Positions 32,883 to 42,570 of a stretch of DNA of 64,000 nt are shown piece after piece. Position numbers and translations under genes: made by a program. The DNA is from Nanohaloarchaea archaeon SW_7_43_1 (lineage in GTDB: Archaea > Nanohalarchaeota > Nanosalinia > Nanosalinales > Nanosalinaceae). The notes below the pieces were generated by a model. That model had not been told where the DNA came from. It did not search any database and saw nothing but the letters and a program-made list of their open reading frames with translations. The stretch's first letter is position 1; each line of letters begins with the position of its first letter. Location: NCBI GenBank assembly GCA_003009795.1, contig PXPE01000001.1:446739-510738 (forward strand), given 5' to 3'.

Positions 32883-34454
32883 ATGACGAAGTGGATTTTC
32901 GTTACAGGGGGAGTTCTTTCAGGTCTAGGAAAAGGACTGGTAAGCGCAAGTATTTCAAAACTTCTACAGCTCCGGGAACAGGAAGTTGTTCCGATTAAGT
33001 GTGACGGCTACCTGAATGTTGATCCCGGGACGATGAATCCTCACGAACACGGCGAAGTATTCGTCTTGGAGGATGGTACTGAGGTCGACATGGATTTCGG
33101 CCACTATGAGAGATTTCTCGGCATTGAAACAAAAGGAGATTGGAATCTGACCTCGGGAAAAATGCTCCAGAATGTAATAGAGAGGGAGAGGAAAGGTGAG
33201 TACCTCGGGAAGACCGTTCAGATGGTTCCTCATGTAACCGATGAGATAAAGAACAGCTGGAAGGAGTCTGCTAAAGAGGAGAATACGGATACCGTTATAA
33301 TTGAAATTGGTGGTACGGTCGGTGATATGGAGAACCAGTTCTACCTTGAGGCGGCTAGACAGATGCGTTCCGAACTTCCAGAGGAAGATACCTACCTAAT
33401 TCATACTACACTGGTTCCCTATCTGGAGACAACCGGAGAGCAGAAAACTAAACCAACACAGCACTCTGTGAGAGACTTGAGGGAGGTAGGACTTGAGCCA
33501 GATATGATAGTTGGTAGAAGCAAAGATTTGCTGGAAGAATCTGTTCAGGAGAAGATAGCACTTTTCTGCGATGTTGATCAGCGGGAAGTGGTGTCCGATC
33601 CTAACGTAGACACAGTGTATAGGCTGCCGATACTTTTCGACGAGCAGAACGCCGATAAGATGATATCGGAGAAGCTGGAGTTACCGGAGAGAACTTCCGG
33701 CCTCGGTGAATGGAAGACGCGGGTTGAAAATCTTGCATCAGAATCCATTGCCTCCGTAGCCATATTCGGAAAATACACAGCGATGAATGACTCCTACGCA
33801 TCAATCGAAGAAGCATTAAAACATGCCTCTGCCGAGCTCGGAGGCTCAGTGAAGATAGATTACAAGGATGCGGAGAATCTGCAACTGAAAAACATAGATG
33901 ATTATGACGGTATAATCATTCCTGGCGGATTTGGTTCTAGAGGAGTTGAAGGGAAGATGGAGGTAATACGTTACTGCCGGGAGAATGAGATACCGATTCT
34001 TGGTTTGTGTTACGGTATGCAGTTAATGGTGATCGAGTATCTCAGGAATTTCAAGGGAATGGATGCGGTCTCGGAAGAGTTCGAGAACGGTGAGGAACGC
34101 AAGGTTATTGCGGAGCTTCCAGGCCAGAAAGATATAGAGGAGATGGGAGGAACCATGAGGCTTGGAGCCTACGAAGCCGAAGTAGAAGGGAAGATTAAGG
34201 AAATATATGGATCTGAAAGAGCTGTAGAACGCCACAGACATAGATACGAGGTGAATCCAGAGTACCATGACAAGCTTCAGAATGGCAATATAAGAATTTC
34301 AGGATTCTCCACCGAGAACAAAGATCTCGCCGAGTATCTAGAAAAAAGGGATCACCCGTTCTTTATCGGAACGCAGGCACACCCCGAGTTCACTTCAAGC
34401 TTTGAGGAACCAAATCCTCTCTACCTCGAGTTCGTAAAACAGATCAGTAAATGA
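32883..34454 (+). CDS. pyrG: CTP synthase
   Basis: A 523-residue enzyme that converts UTP to CTP using glutamine. The synthase half opens with [22 protein letters not shown] and [13 protein letters not shown]; the glutaminase half has [12 protein letters not shown], the Cys nucleophile in [12 protein letters not shown], and the H-x-E end (AHPEF). Length matches the family. Its stop overlaps the next ATG as ATGA. Confidence 0.98.
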   Translation: MTKWIFVTGGVLSGLGKGLVSASISKLLQLREQEVVPIKCDGYLNVDPGTMNPHEHGEVFVLEDGTEVDMDFGHYERFLGIETKGDWNLTSGKMLQNVIERERKGEYLGKTVQMVPHVTDEIKNSWKESAKEENTDTVIIEIGGTVGDMENQFYLEAARQMRSELPEEDTYLIHTTLVPYLETTGEQKTKPTQHSVRDLREVGLEPDMIVGRSKDLLEESVQEKIALFCDVDQREVVSDPNVDTVYRLPILFDEQNADKMISEKLELPERTSGLGEWKTRVENLASESIASVAIFGKYTAMNDSYASIEEALKHASAELGGSVKIDYKDAENLQLKNIDDYDGIIIPGGFGSRGVEGKMEVIRYCRENEIPILGLCYGMQLMVIEYLRNFKGMDAVSEEFENGEERKVIAELPGQKDIEEMGGTMRLGAYEAEVEGKIKEIYGSERAVERHRHRYEVNPEYHDKLQNGNIRISGFSTENKDLAEYLEKRDHPFFIGTQAHPEFTSSFEEPNPLYLEFVKQISK

Positions 34455-34972
34455 CAGTTTACAAACCAGATGAGGATTCATTTCTTTTGAAAAACTATGT
34501 ATCAGAACTGGATCTTGAGGGAAAGAAAGCTCTTGATATGGGAACGGGTTCAGGCGTCATAGCTCTGGAGATGGCAAGTAAAGGAGCTGAAGCCACAGCT
34601 ATTGACATTAACCCTGAGGCTGTAGAGAAGGTTTCTAGGAAATCAAAGGAGGAAGGTCTGGAAATTCAAGTTATTGAGTCAGATCTATTTGAGAACTTGG
34701 GTGAAAGATTTGATCTGATAGTATTTAACCCTCCTTATCTTCCAGGAGAAGAAACTGATGATGATAGAATTTGGTGCGGAGGAAAAAAGGGAACTGAGCT
34801 AACTGAAAGATTTCTGGATAAAGTTGATGACTACCTCAAAGAGGACGGATACGCATTAGTTGTTCTCTCAAGCAGAGCTAATTATGAAAAAGTCATTGAC
34901 GGTTACAAACTTAATATAGTGGAATCTAAAGAGTTATGGTTTGAAACTCTCTACGTTGCGCTCTACAAGTAG
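34451..34972 (+). CDS. HemK/Mtq2-like methyltransferase
   Basis: A 173-residue short HemK-type SAM methyltransferase. Motif I is LDMGTGSGVIALEMA and the catalytic motif is VFNPPYLPGE (NPPY), followed by WCGGKKGTELTERFLD, typical of the archaeal/eukaryotic Mtq2 group that methylates a Gln in the GGQ loop of aRF1. It lacks the N-terminal helical domain of bacterial PrmC. The ATGA overlap with pyrG implies co-translation. Confidence 0.92.
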   Translation: MTVYKPDEDSFLLKNYVSELDLEGKKALDMGTGSGVIALEMASKGAEATAIDINPEAVEKVSRKSKEEGLEIQVIESDLFENLGERFDLIVFNPPYLPGEETDDDRIWCGGKKGTELTERFLDKVDDYLKEDGYALVVLSSRANYEKVIDGYKLNIVESKELWFETLYVALYK

Positions 34973-35006
34973 ATTTTTTAACTACACAAATCCAATTCAA
35001 TAATAT

Positions 35007-37676
35007 ATGTCTGCCAAAAACAGTATTTTCAGTTCTCTGATGCTTACAGCTTTGATTGCCTCTTTGATAGGAACAGCTTCAGCCTATACCATAACTCCCT
35101 TAGATGAGCCATATTCTACGGAGTATGTGGGCGATCTTACAGATTCCTCTAGAATGATTAACCTTACCGATAGTGGAGAGCCAGCGAATCCAGATGACAT
35201 ATCCGGCTTCAATTTTACCCACAAATACGATGCTTCAGGAGGAAATAAGGTCAGTATGCAACACCTTTCGGAAGGATACTGGTACGCGGATATCACTCCA
35301 GATAGTTTGAAAGGAAACACGATAAACTACACACTTCAGGAAACATCAGGTACAGGAGACGAGTTCTACAATACTGAAACCCTCAAGTTTGGAAACTACA
35401 GCGTTGAACTTCTATCCAATACTGGCACCAATCTACCTCCTGGAGGAACTGTCAATGTACGGGTTGATGTGACTGATGAATGGAACAATGAACCAGAGAA
35501 AGGCGCCACCGTAAATGCCTACTTTACAAACGGTACGAAGATACATGAAATACAGGAGCTTGGAAATCAAGATGGTTCGGAATACTACAACTCCAAAGTC
35601 AATGTACCCGATGTCTACGATACCAGTTATCTGTTGCATGTCAATGTAACAAACAAAGATGATTCCATCAAAAATTCTGATGCATCTTTTACTCATCCGG
35701 TTGAAACTAGTCCGGTGATGTCGGGAGAGATAGAAGAGCTAGAATCTTCGGGAACCTGTAACAATTCTTCATTCTTCACTGAATGTGAAAGGGAGGCGGA
35801 GATCTCCACAGCATACAACGTGACTGGAGACACACCTAAATCTGTCAATCTTTCATTGAACGTATGGAACAGGTCAAATAGTTCGTGGCAAAATTTTACA
35901 GTCAAGGAAATGGGGCAAAACAATAATCTCTATCGATCAGATTTAACTCTTCCTGACCTCAATACCACTGCATTCAGTGAGGAAGTCCAGTTAGTGTACA
36001 ATGCAACAGGCCCTGAAAAGAATGCTGTAACTGAAAGAAATATTACGGTCAGAACATATGATATCAGCTTCGGAGCATCTTCGACAGCACAACAAGGAGG
36101 AGAATACAATCTGGAGATAGCTTTCGGAAAATACTTCTCCTCAAAACCTCTTGATCCATCAAGAATTGACGCAAATATAACGGTGAAAAACTCGACGGAA
36201 AATCTTTCGGAATTCAATCTGGAAGATATGGATTATCGAGACGGAGTTTTCCAGAGGGATGTTGACATAGGATCAGACTGGGAGGAAGGTACTTATATTC
36301 TGGAAGTAGAGGCAGAAGATATCTACGAAAGTATGAAAACTGACTCAGACAATTTCTTTGTAGAAGATGTTAATCGAACATTCAATATTTCGGGCGAGAT
36401 CGATGATACAGTTATTACAGGAAAGAATTACAGTTACAATTTTACCGTTGAGAACCTTCAGAACTCGGAGTTAGAGCTTGATGCGGAATACTCTGATGAA
36501 CTTGAGGGCTTCACCTGGGTAAACGGATCAGACAATCTATCCGTACCTGCTGATTCTGAAATCAATGTAACAGCATTATTTAACATGACAGAAGTTGTGG
36601 AGAGATCAGGAGAGATAACACTTACGGATAATTCTTACAATGATTCAGTGGGGGTAGATCTCAATATTCCGGAATGTGACTATCGGAATGGAAGTATCTG
36701 TGTGGAAACCTTGGGAGATCTTAACGCAAGCACAAATGAAACCGGAGAAATTGAGAAAGATTACAAAGTTCATTACCTTGCACCTAAGAATGATTCCACA
36801 CAGCTTAACCAGACATCTAGCGGCAACATATCTTCAATGATATCTTTCAATCCTACAACTGTAGAAATGAATTCTAGCAACAATCAGCAGTTTGTTGACC
36901 TAAATTATACTGTTTCAGGATCAGGTTACTTTGTTGGAACAGTTCAGGTTGAGGATGCTGGAATCCCGGTTGAACTTGATTCAGATGCAGAATCCCAAGA
37001 GGTTCAGTTCTCTGTTACTTCTACACTGGACCTCGGCACTATAACTAGTGATGAATCAGTGACGGAGCAAATAGAAATTGAGAACACGGGATCTGCATTG
37101 ATTAATTCTACAAGCTTTGAATCAGATCAGATGACTGTAAATGCTGATTCGGTACAGATCGATCCAGGGGAAAGCAGAGATGTTGAACTCTCAATATCGG
37201 AGGTATCTTCCACAGGTTCAGTAAGGGTTACAGCTGAATCATCTGATGATCAAGCTGTTGAAGTAGTAGAAATTACGGGGGATGCCGTGACTGATTATTC
37301 GGAGCAGGCATCTACGCTAAGAAATAGAATTAACAGGTTACAGTCACAGGTCTCGGATGGTGAGAATCAGAATATACTGAATACTGCATCGGTGAATGTG
37401 TCAGAGATCGAAACCTTATACCAGGAAGGTAGTTATGAGGAAGCTGGGAGAGTTTATGAGGCAACTGAGGCAGAGGTAAACCAAGTTGAGTCTAGAGTTA
37501 ATTCAGGTAATCAGGGACCTGCACTTGGGGAATCTTCGAGACCGTCCTCGGACGAAAGTTCTATGCTTCCGATTATAGCTGTAGTCATCTTCGTGCTCTT
37601 GATTATAGGATTTATAGCATACACCAGTATTGTGCCTGAAGAAGGCGATCCGCTTTACAAGGTGTTAGGCAGATGA
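35007..37676 (+). CDS. Secreted, heavily N-glycosylated surface protein with C-terminal TM
   Basis: An 889-residue protein with a Sec-type signal (1 to about 26, ending in TASAYT), a long beta-rich ectodomain, a helical segment near 775-840, and a C-terminal membrane helix (about 853-876) with a short cytoplasmic tail. I count about 38 N-x-S/T sequons, among the densest possible. It may be an S-layer or cell-surface receptor protein; no conserved domain is recognised. It is followed by two membrane/secreted genes with an ATGA overlap and is thus the first of a surface cassette. Confidence 0.88.
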   Translation: MSAKNSIFSSLMLTALIASLIGTASAYTITPLDEPYSTEYVGDLTDSSRMINLTDSGEPANPDDISGFNFTHKYDASGGNKVSMQHLSEGYWYADITPDSLKGNTINYTLQETSGTGDEFYNTETLKFGNYSVELLSNTGTNLPPGGTVNVRVDVTDEWNNEPEKGATVNAYFTNGTKIHEIQELGNQDGSEYYNSKVNVPDVYDTSYLLHVNVTNKDDSIKNSDASFTHPVETSPVMSGEIEELESSGTCNNSSFFTECEREAEISTAYNVTGDTPKSVNLSLNVWNRSNSSWQNFTVKEMGQNNNLYRSDLTLPDLNTTAFSEEVQLVYNATGPEKNAVTERNITVRTYDISFGASSTAQQGGEYNLEIAFGKYFSSKPLDPSRIDANITVKNSTENLSEFNLEDMDYRDGVFQRDVDIGSDWEEGTYILEVEAEDIYESMKTDSDNFFVEDVNRTFNISGEIDDTVITGKNYSYNFTVENLQNSELELDAEYSDELEGFTWVNGSDNLSVPADSEINVTALFNMTEVVERSGEITLTDNSYNDSVGVDLNIPECDYRNGSICVETLGDLNASTNETGEIEKDYKVHYLAPKNDSTQLNQTSSGNISSMISFNPTTVEMNSSNNQQFVDLNYTVSGSGYFVGTVQVEDAGIPVELDSDAESQEVQFSVTSTLDLGTITSDESVTEQIEIENTGSALINSTSFESDQMTVNADSVQIDPGESRDVELSISEVSSTGSVRVTAESSDDQAVEVVEITGDAVTDYSEQASTLRNRINRLQSQVSDGENQNILNTASVNVSEIETLYQEGSYEEAGRVYEATEAEVNQVESRVNSGNQGPALGESSRPSSDESSMLPIIAVVIFVLLIIGFIAYTSIVPEEGDPLYKVLGR

Positions 37677-38155
37677 ATATACCGGTTATATCACAGCTAC
37701 CCCAGGACGTGGCAACTGTGGTCCTGATACTGTTACTTGTAGTTGTATTTGTGTTAGCATTCAAGGTAATGAGTATGGTTTTCGAGACAGTAATGGTTTC
37801 TGCACTCTCTGCAGGTTTCTACGCAGCTCTATCTCAGGTATTGAATTACGGTTTCTCATTTAACCAGATGCTTACATATGCATTCCTGGGAGGATTGTTG
37901 TACTTGACGTACAGTTTTCTGGCCTCAGCTTACTCAATAGCAAGAACATTGCTTAAAATACCATACCACCTACTCCAACTGGTAATCAAACCATTCACGT
38001 GGCTTTATAGAAAAATTAGGAAGAAGGTAAAGCTGAAAGAATACCAGAGAAAAATAGAGAGAAAGAAAGGCTCAAACTCCTCAAGTCACACAGATTCTAA
38101 TTCGACGAAGGAAGTCGTCCTTGACAAGGTAAAGAAGGATTCAGAAGACGAGTAG
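37673..38155 (+). CDS. Membrane protein of surface cassette (160 aa)
   Basis: A 160-residue protein with three or four membrane helices in residues about 12-100, then a basic, polar cytoplasmic tail (RKIRKKVKLKEYQRKIERKKG). It overlaps the glycoprotein stop by ATGA, so the two are co-translated and may form a complex. No family is recognised. Confidence 0.78.
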   Translation: MNIPVISQLPQDVATVVLILLLVVVFVLAFKVMSMVFETVMVSALSAGFYAALSQVLNYGFSFNQMLTYAFLGGLLYLTYSFLASAYSIARTLLKIPYHLLQLVIKPFTWLYRKIRKKVKLKEYQRKIERKKGSNSSSHTDSNSTKEVVLDKVKKDSEDE

Positions 38156-38187
38156 GTTTTATATCCGCAGGTACTCAACTTGTTAAT

Positions 38188-38868
38188 ATGTTAGACGGCA
38201 AAATTCTTGCAGCGGTTTTGACAACGCTGACAGCGATAGCGATTACAACAGGTCAGGGAGCAAACACTCAAAACATGGATCTGCAGGCACCTGAGTTAGA
38301 TGAGTTTAGTCCTGAAGGATTGATGGAGAATCCGCTGCAGAAGGTTCGTAACATTGTTACAGATACACCTGAACCTGAAAACAGCGTTAAAGCTAACCTA
38401 AAAGTACAGGATCTTGAAGAAGAAACAGTGAATATAGAAGGCGGTGCAAGGGTTAGATCCAATTCGACAGACAGGGTTCAGCTCGGAGATAAAACAATCG
38501 AATCAGATACAGAAATAGAATTCTATGGTTTTGAGGGAACTGTCAAACCTGTGAATGAGACTACTATATCTGGTACAGTCCAGGGTGTTTTAACATCAGA
38601 TGTAAATATTTCCGGTCAGGCGCCCGTAAGCCAGAGCTTCAACACCACCAAACTAGAGGTAAAAGGAGTTGAAGAATCAACTATCAATCTTGGTCAGGTA
38701 TTAGGATCAATAGAATCAGAGAATGCATCTACGAGCTTCAATTCAGCGAGGCCTCTAAACATCAACTCATTCTCCGGCGATATCATAGTTTATCCAAGAA
38801 ATTCAACTTTTGTGTTGGATGGAGAAGTTGCAAGACTGGAAGCAGGTTCCTTTACGTTCGGTGGCTAG
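38188..38868 (+). CDS. Secreted protein of surface cassette (226 aa)
   Basis: A 226-residue protein with a hydrophobic N-terminal signal or anchor (about 5-22) and a beta-rich outer part with several N-x-S/T sequons. It lies 32 bp after the previous gene on the same strand. No domain is recognised; the context suggests a role at the cell surface with its two neighbours. The next gene starts 31 bp after its stop. Confidence 0.75.
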   Translation: MLDGKILAAVLTTLTAIAITTGQGANTQNMDLQAPELDEFSPEGLMENPLQKVRNIVTDTPEPENSVKANLKVQDLEEETVNIEGGARVRSNSTDRVQLGDKTIESDTEIEFYGFEGTVKPVNETTISGTVQGVLTSDVNISGQAPVSQSFNTTKLEVKGVEESTINLGQVLGSIESENASTSFNSARPLNINSFSGDIIVYPRNSTFVLDGEVARLEAGSFTFGG

Positions 38869-38899
38869 AAAAGAGTTTTCAAACAATTGTTTTTCCCTT

Positions 38900-39463
38900 A
38901 TGGAACGAAAAATAATCCTTGTAGAACCTGAGATACCTGAGAATACAGGCTTTATAGCTAGGTTATCCGCTAACTTCGGATATGATATCCGAATTGTGAA
39001 TCCTGATTTCAACCTGGCTGAGGCCAGAAAAACTGCATCTAGCGCTCAAGACAAGCTTCGGGAAGCCAGAATTTTTGATTCTGTGAAGGAAGCGGTTAAA
39101 GACCTCGATTATATGGTCGGTACTAAACCCGGTAGAGGTGTCTCAGCTAAAGAGTTCCAGCCCTCTGATGAAACATCTCTTATGATTGGAAGAGAGAGCT
39201 CAGGCCTAACTGATGAAGAACTTGAGCTATGTGAAACAGTTTTACATATCGATACCGGCAAATATTCCTCGATAAATCAGAGTCATGCATCAGCGATACT
39301 AATGCATTGTTTTCATAGCCCGGATCAGAAAGAATCTGTAAGAGAGGGCCAGAAAAGAGCACTTAAAGACAGGCTTCCGGGCAAAGTTTTCTCAGCTGTC
39401 TTAGCTTCGAATCCTTCGCCGGATCAGGTTGATTCAATGCTCGGAGAGCTGAATAAGAATTGA
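38900..39463 (+). CDS. SpoU-family RNA 2'-O-methyltransferase, TrmJ-like
   Basis: A 187-residue SPOUT methyltransferase. The N-terminal MERKIILVEPEIPENTGFIARL is the SpoU start seen in TrmJ, and LMIGRESSGLTDEELELC and INQSHASAILMH complete the knot motifs. TrmJ methylates residue 32 of tRNAs in archaea; the exact target here is inferred only. I chose ATG 38900; upstream frame sequence overlaps the previous gene. Confidence 0.9.
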   Translation: MERKIILVEPEIPENTGFIARLSANFGYDIRIVNPDFNLAEARKTASSAQDKLREARIFDSVKEAVKDLDYMVGTKPGRGVSAKEFQPSDETSLMIGRESSGLTDEELELCETVLHIDTGKYSSINQSHASAILMHCFHSPDQKESVREGQKRALKDRLPGKVFSAVLASNPSPDQVDSMLGELNKN

Positions 39464-39702
39464 TCAAGTTACTCTGTAAAATTGAATGTAAAGTGAAGGA
39501 GTTTTCAGGTTAGAGAATGAACTAGGTATGTCAAAGAGAATCCTGATACAGACTGATCCGAACAGCGGAATATCATAACTGATTCCAACTTAAATCAGTC
39601 AGACAGAAAAAAGCAGATTATCTTATTCTATAAAGTGATTAATAGGCCTTTTGAAACTGTTTTAGCATCTTTTTGGTTCTGAAAAAGTGTGGTTGACAGC
39701 AA
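39464..39702. other. Intergenic region with inverted repeat, no gene seen
   Basis: About 240 bases. A hairpin ACTGATT (39578-39584) / AATCAGT (39593-39599) with an 8-nt loop is the only clear structure. No open frame is convincing. Confidence 0.45.
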
Positions 39703-39710
39703 TTATAAAG
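39703..39710 (+). promoter_or_regulatory. TATA box of DUF1512 gene
   Basis: TTATAAAG lies 21-28 bp before ATG 39731, the leaderless spacing. Confidence 0.6.
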
Positions 39711-39730
39711 GTTTAGATTAACGGTCTTCT

Positions 39731-41017
39731 ATGGTCTTTGACGCACTTTTTGCGATAGGTGGTGATGGAATTTTACAGCAAATCTTTATGATTGTACAGA
39801 TACTTTCATTCCTGATACTTCCGGCTCTGCTAGTATTCTTCCCTAGGATAATGATCTGGCAGGCCGACAGGAAGCTGGAGTCAGCCCTAGTTGACCTAGA
39901 GGCATACAGAAACGATACCGAGATCTTGTTCCTGGACAAATTTGCTTCAAACATAGAAAATGACACCAGACAAAAGTTTGACTCCTTGAGAGACTTCAAG
40001 TTCTCAGCGCCAACCGGTATTGACCCGGCCGGGATGGTCGGAAAACTGGAAAACGTTCTAGACTCATCAGAGAACAAATTCAATCGGTTCGTTGAAGGAA
40101 ACGCGGAAACAGAGGATGAAGAAGAACTTGCGGATCTTAACATGGCTTTCAAAGGAGTCATGGGCACGCACCAAATCTTCAAGGTAATGAGACATTTTAG
40201 ACAGCTGATCAAAAAGACAAAAATGATCTACCTTGTCCAGATGGTTACAATGATGATACCTATCTACAAGGAGCTTGCGGAGGCGCAGAAAGAGGCCACA
40301 AGAGCATTTCTCGATCAGGCTCCGATTGGAGACACTATCGGCCCTCTTGTGGCAGCAAAACTGATTGAAAGCGATAAAGGAGAGATTGAAGAAATTGCAG
40401 AAAACATAGTTTACAGTGAGGAGGAAATCGACGGATCAAAAGTTCATGTACTGAAGAGTAGCGGTCCAGGCGCCCGATTAGGTAAATACGGTGACGCACT
40501 GGAAACCGTTGCTGATGAAAATGATCTCGACGCAATTATCAGCGTTGATGCGGGAGCGAAATTTGAAGGAGAGGAAACAGGATCGCTTTCCGAGGGAGTT
40601 GGAGTTATGATGGGCGGTCCTGGAGTAGAGAAATCCAAGATCGAGGATGTAGCGGTTGAACACGATGTTCCGCTCGAAGGAATAATAATTAAACAGTCGC
40701 CCCCCGAAGCCTCCAAACCTATGAAGAAAGAGATCTATGAGGCGTATAAACCAGCGGTTTCGAAGGTCAAGGAAATTGCCTCTGAGTTCGATGGCGAAGT
40801 AGCCATTGTAGGAGTCGGTAACACCTGTGGTGCCGGAGATACTAGAGATCAGGTTGCCGGAGTCCACAACAGGCTGAGAAAGTACTGGGAAGAGTACGAA
40901 GAAAAGGAAGAAGAGGAAGTCTCCTACATGGGAGTGATGGGAGCAATGCCTTCCGGCGGAGAACAGGCTGAATTGCTTCAGGCAAGAGACAACCTGATCT
41001 GGAATATGATCAGGTAA
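39731..41017 (+). CDS. DUF1512 archaeal membrane-associated protein
   Basis: A 428-residue member of the archaeal DUF1512 family. It has one N-terminal membrane helix (about 18-40), a helical region, then a globular domain with conserved stretches GVMGTHQIFKVMRHFRQL, SSGPGARLGKYGDALE, SVDAGAKFEGEETG, and the C-terminal NTCGAGDTRDQV. The family is widespread in archaea but its function is not known. It stands just upstream of herA. Confidence 0.92.
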   Translation: MVFDALFAIGGDGILQQIFMIVQILSFLILPALLVFFPRIMIWQADRKLESALVDLEAYRNDTEILFLDKFASNIENDTRQKFDSLRDFKFSAPTGIDPAGMVGKLENVLDSSENKFNRFVEGNAETEDEEELADLNMAFKGVMGTHQIFKVMRHFRQLIKKTKMIYLVQMVTMMIPIYKELAEAQKEATRAFLDQAPIGDTIGPLVAAKLIESDKGEIEEIAENIVYSEEEIDGSKVHVLKSSGPGARLGKYGDALETVADENDLDAIISVDAGAKFEGEETGSLSEGVGVMMGGPGVEKSKIEDVAVEHDVPLEGIIIKQSPPEASKPMKKEIYEAYKPAVSKVKEIASEFDGEVAIVGVGNTCGAGDTRDQVAGVHNRLRKYWEEYEEKEEEEVSYMGVMGAMPSGGEQAELLQARDNLIWNMIR

Positions 41018-41079
41018 AAACTCCTACTTCATCCCTATATTCCGCAGGAGTTAAATCAATTTTTCCAGAAACTGTAGAT

Positions 41080-42540
41080 ATGGAAGCAACCATCATCCAG
41101 AAAAACGAGACTCCGACCTCTAGACAGTTCTACTTCGTATACAGTGGTGAATTGGGAAAAGGCAGTTTTGTCGAATACGAGAACAATGGAAAGGTAATTG
41201 GCAGGGTCTCAGAGGTTTTCCGATTAAATGAATACTTTGAAAATGCGGAGAACGTATCGGAATCTGCCGGGGATCTGAAAGAGAAATTCCCTGTTGATGA
41301 ATGGGAGGTAAGGATTGCCCGTGCCGAAATCATGGGAAAGTTCAAAGACAGTATGATTAAAAGGGTTTCAGCCTCGCCTTCTCCGGGAATGGAAATTGAT
41401 GATGCTGATCCTGAGAGAGTAAAGAAGTTTCTGGGACTGGATGAAAATGGCCTTAATCTGGGAACTGTACAGCAACAGAGTATAGATGCATTGGTCAATA
41501 TGACCGATACGCTTCAGAAACACTTTGCAATACTCGCCCAGTCTGGAGCCGGAAAGTCTTACACCGCCTCCGTTATCCTGGAGGAAATTCTTGATAGAGA
41601 GTATGCGCCGGCAATACTGGCAGTAGATCCACACGGTGACTACACATGCTTCGCGGAGGATGAAAACTACATGCAGGATGTGAAGGTCTTTAATGAGAAA
41701 GATATTCAGATCGCAGCCAACTCACTCTCAGCAGGACAGATAGCATCATTCTTCACAGGTAACTTTTCCGGAGCACAGAGACAGGAACTAGCCAAAGTCT
41801 TTTCGGCTCTCAGCAGAGGAGAAAATAATGATTTCAGTCTAGAAGATGTTATTGCCCGGGTAGAATCTGAGGAAATGAATGAGAAGACAAAGTATGCACT
41901 TCTCAGAAAATTGAAACAGTTGAAGGCTATGAACATATTCGGAAAATCGAACAGGCCTTCATCAAAAGACCTTGAACTTGGCAAACTGAACATACTGGAT
42001 TTGAGCAGTATGATTGATAACCAGAAGAAACAGATTATCACCGCTTTCTTCGGCAAGTACTTCTTCCGCAAGAGGCGAACCGGATCAATTCCTCCGTTCT
42101 TATATCTTCTGGAAGAGGCCCACAACTTTGCTCCGGAGAAAACGCCGTCTGCGTCCAAAAATGTATTGGAGAAGATGGCAAGAGAGGGAAGAAAGTTTAA
42201 CGCATCAATAGGACTGATCTCCCAGCGACCGGTAAAACTCTCCACAACGGCTCTGTCCCAGTGTAATACCAAAGTAATTCTCAGGGTCACCAATCCAAAC
42301 GATCTTGACCACATCAAGACTTCCTCCGAAGGTATAACTTCTTCTGTTGCATCCCAAATACCTGGACTGAAAACAGGAGAGGCAATTGTCATGGGAGAAG
42401 CAGTGAACTACCCTACGTTCGTAGATATGAGGGAGAGAAGATCAAAAGAATCAGACTCTGGAGAAGGACTAGAAGATACACTGAAAGAATGGAAAGAAGA
42501 GTTGGAACAGATAGATGAAGACGTAGAAGCATTCATGTAA
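41080..42540 (+). CDS. herA: DNA translocase/helicase HerA
   Basis: A 486-residue hexameric DNA helicase acting in double-strand break end resection with Mre11, Rad50 and NurA. It has an N-terminal HAS beta-barrel, Walker A AQSGAGKSYTAS, Walker B LYLLEEAHNFAP and the arginine region EGRKFNASIGLISQRP. Rad50 and Mre11 are adjacent on the opposite strand and convergent. No NurA gene is seen nearby. Confidence 0.96.
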   Translation: MEATIIQKNETPTSRQFYFVYSGELGKGSFVEYENNGKVIGRVSEVFRLNEYFENAENVSESAGDLKEKFPVDEWEVRIARAEIMGKFKDSMIKRVSASPSPGMEIDDADPERVKKFLGLDENGLNLGTVQQQSIDALVNMTDTLQKHFAILAQSGAGKSYTASVILEEILDREYAPAILAVDPHGDYTCFAEDENYMQDVKVFNEKDIQIAANSLSAGQIASFFTGNFSGAQRQELAKVFSALSRGENNDFSLEDVIARVESEEMNEKTKYALLRKLKQLKAMNIFGKSNRPSSKDLELGKLNILDLSSMIDNQKKQIITAFFGKYFFRKRRTGSIPPFLYLLEEAHNFAPEKTPSASKNVLEKMAREGRKFNASIGLISQRPVKLSTTALSQCNTKVILRVTNPNDLDHIKTSSEGITSSVASQIPGLKTGEAIVMGEAVNYPTFVDMRERRSKESDSGEGLEDTLKEWKEELEQIDEDVEAFM

Positions 42541-42570
42541 AGTTTGAAGGGCTTATCCGAACAGAATTTA

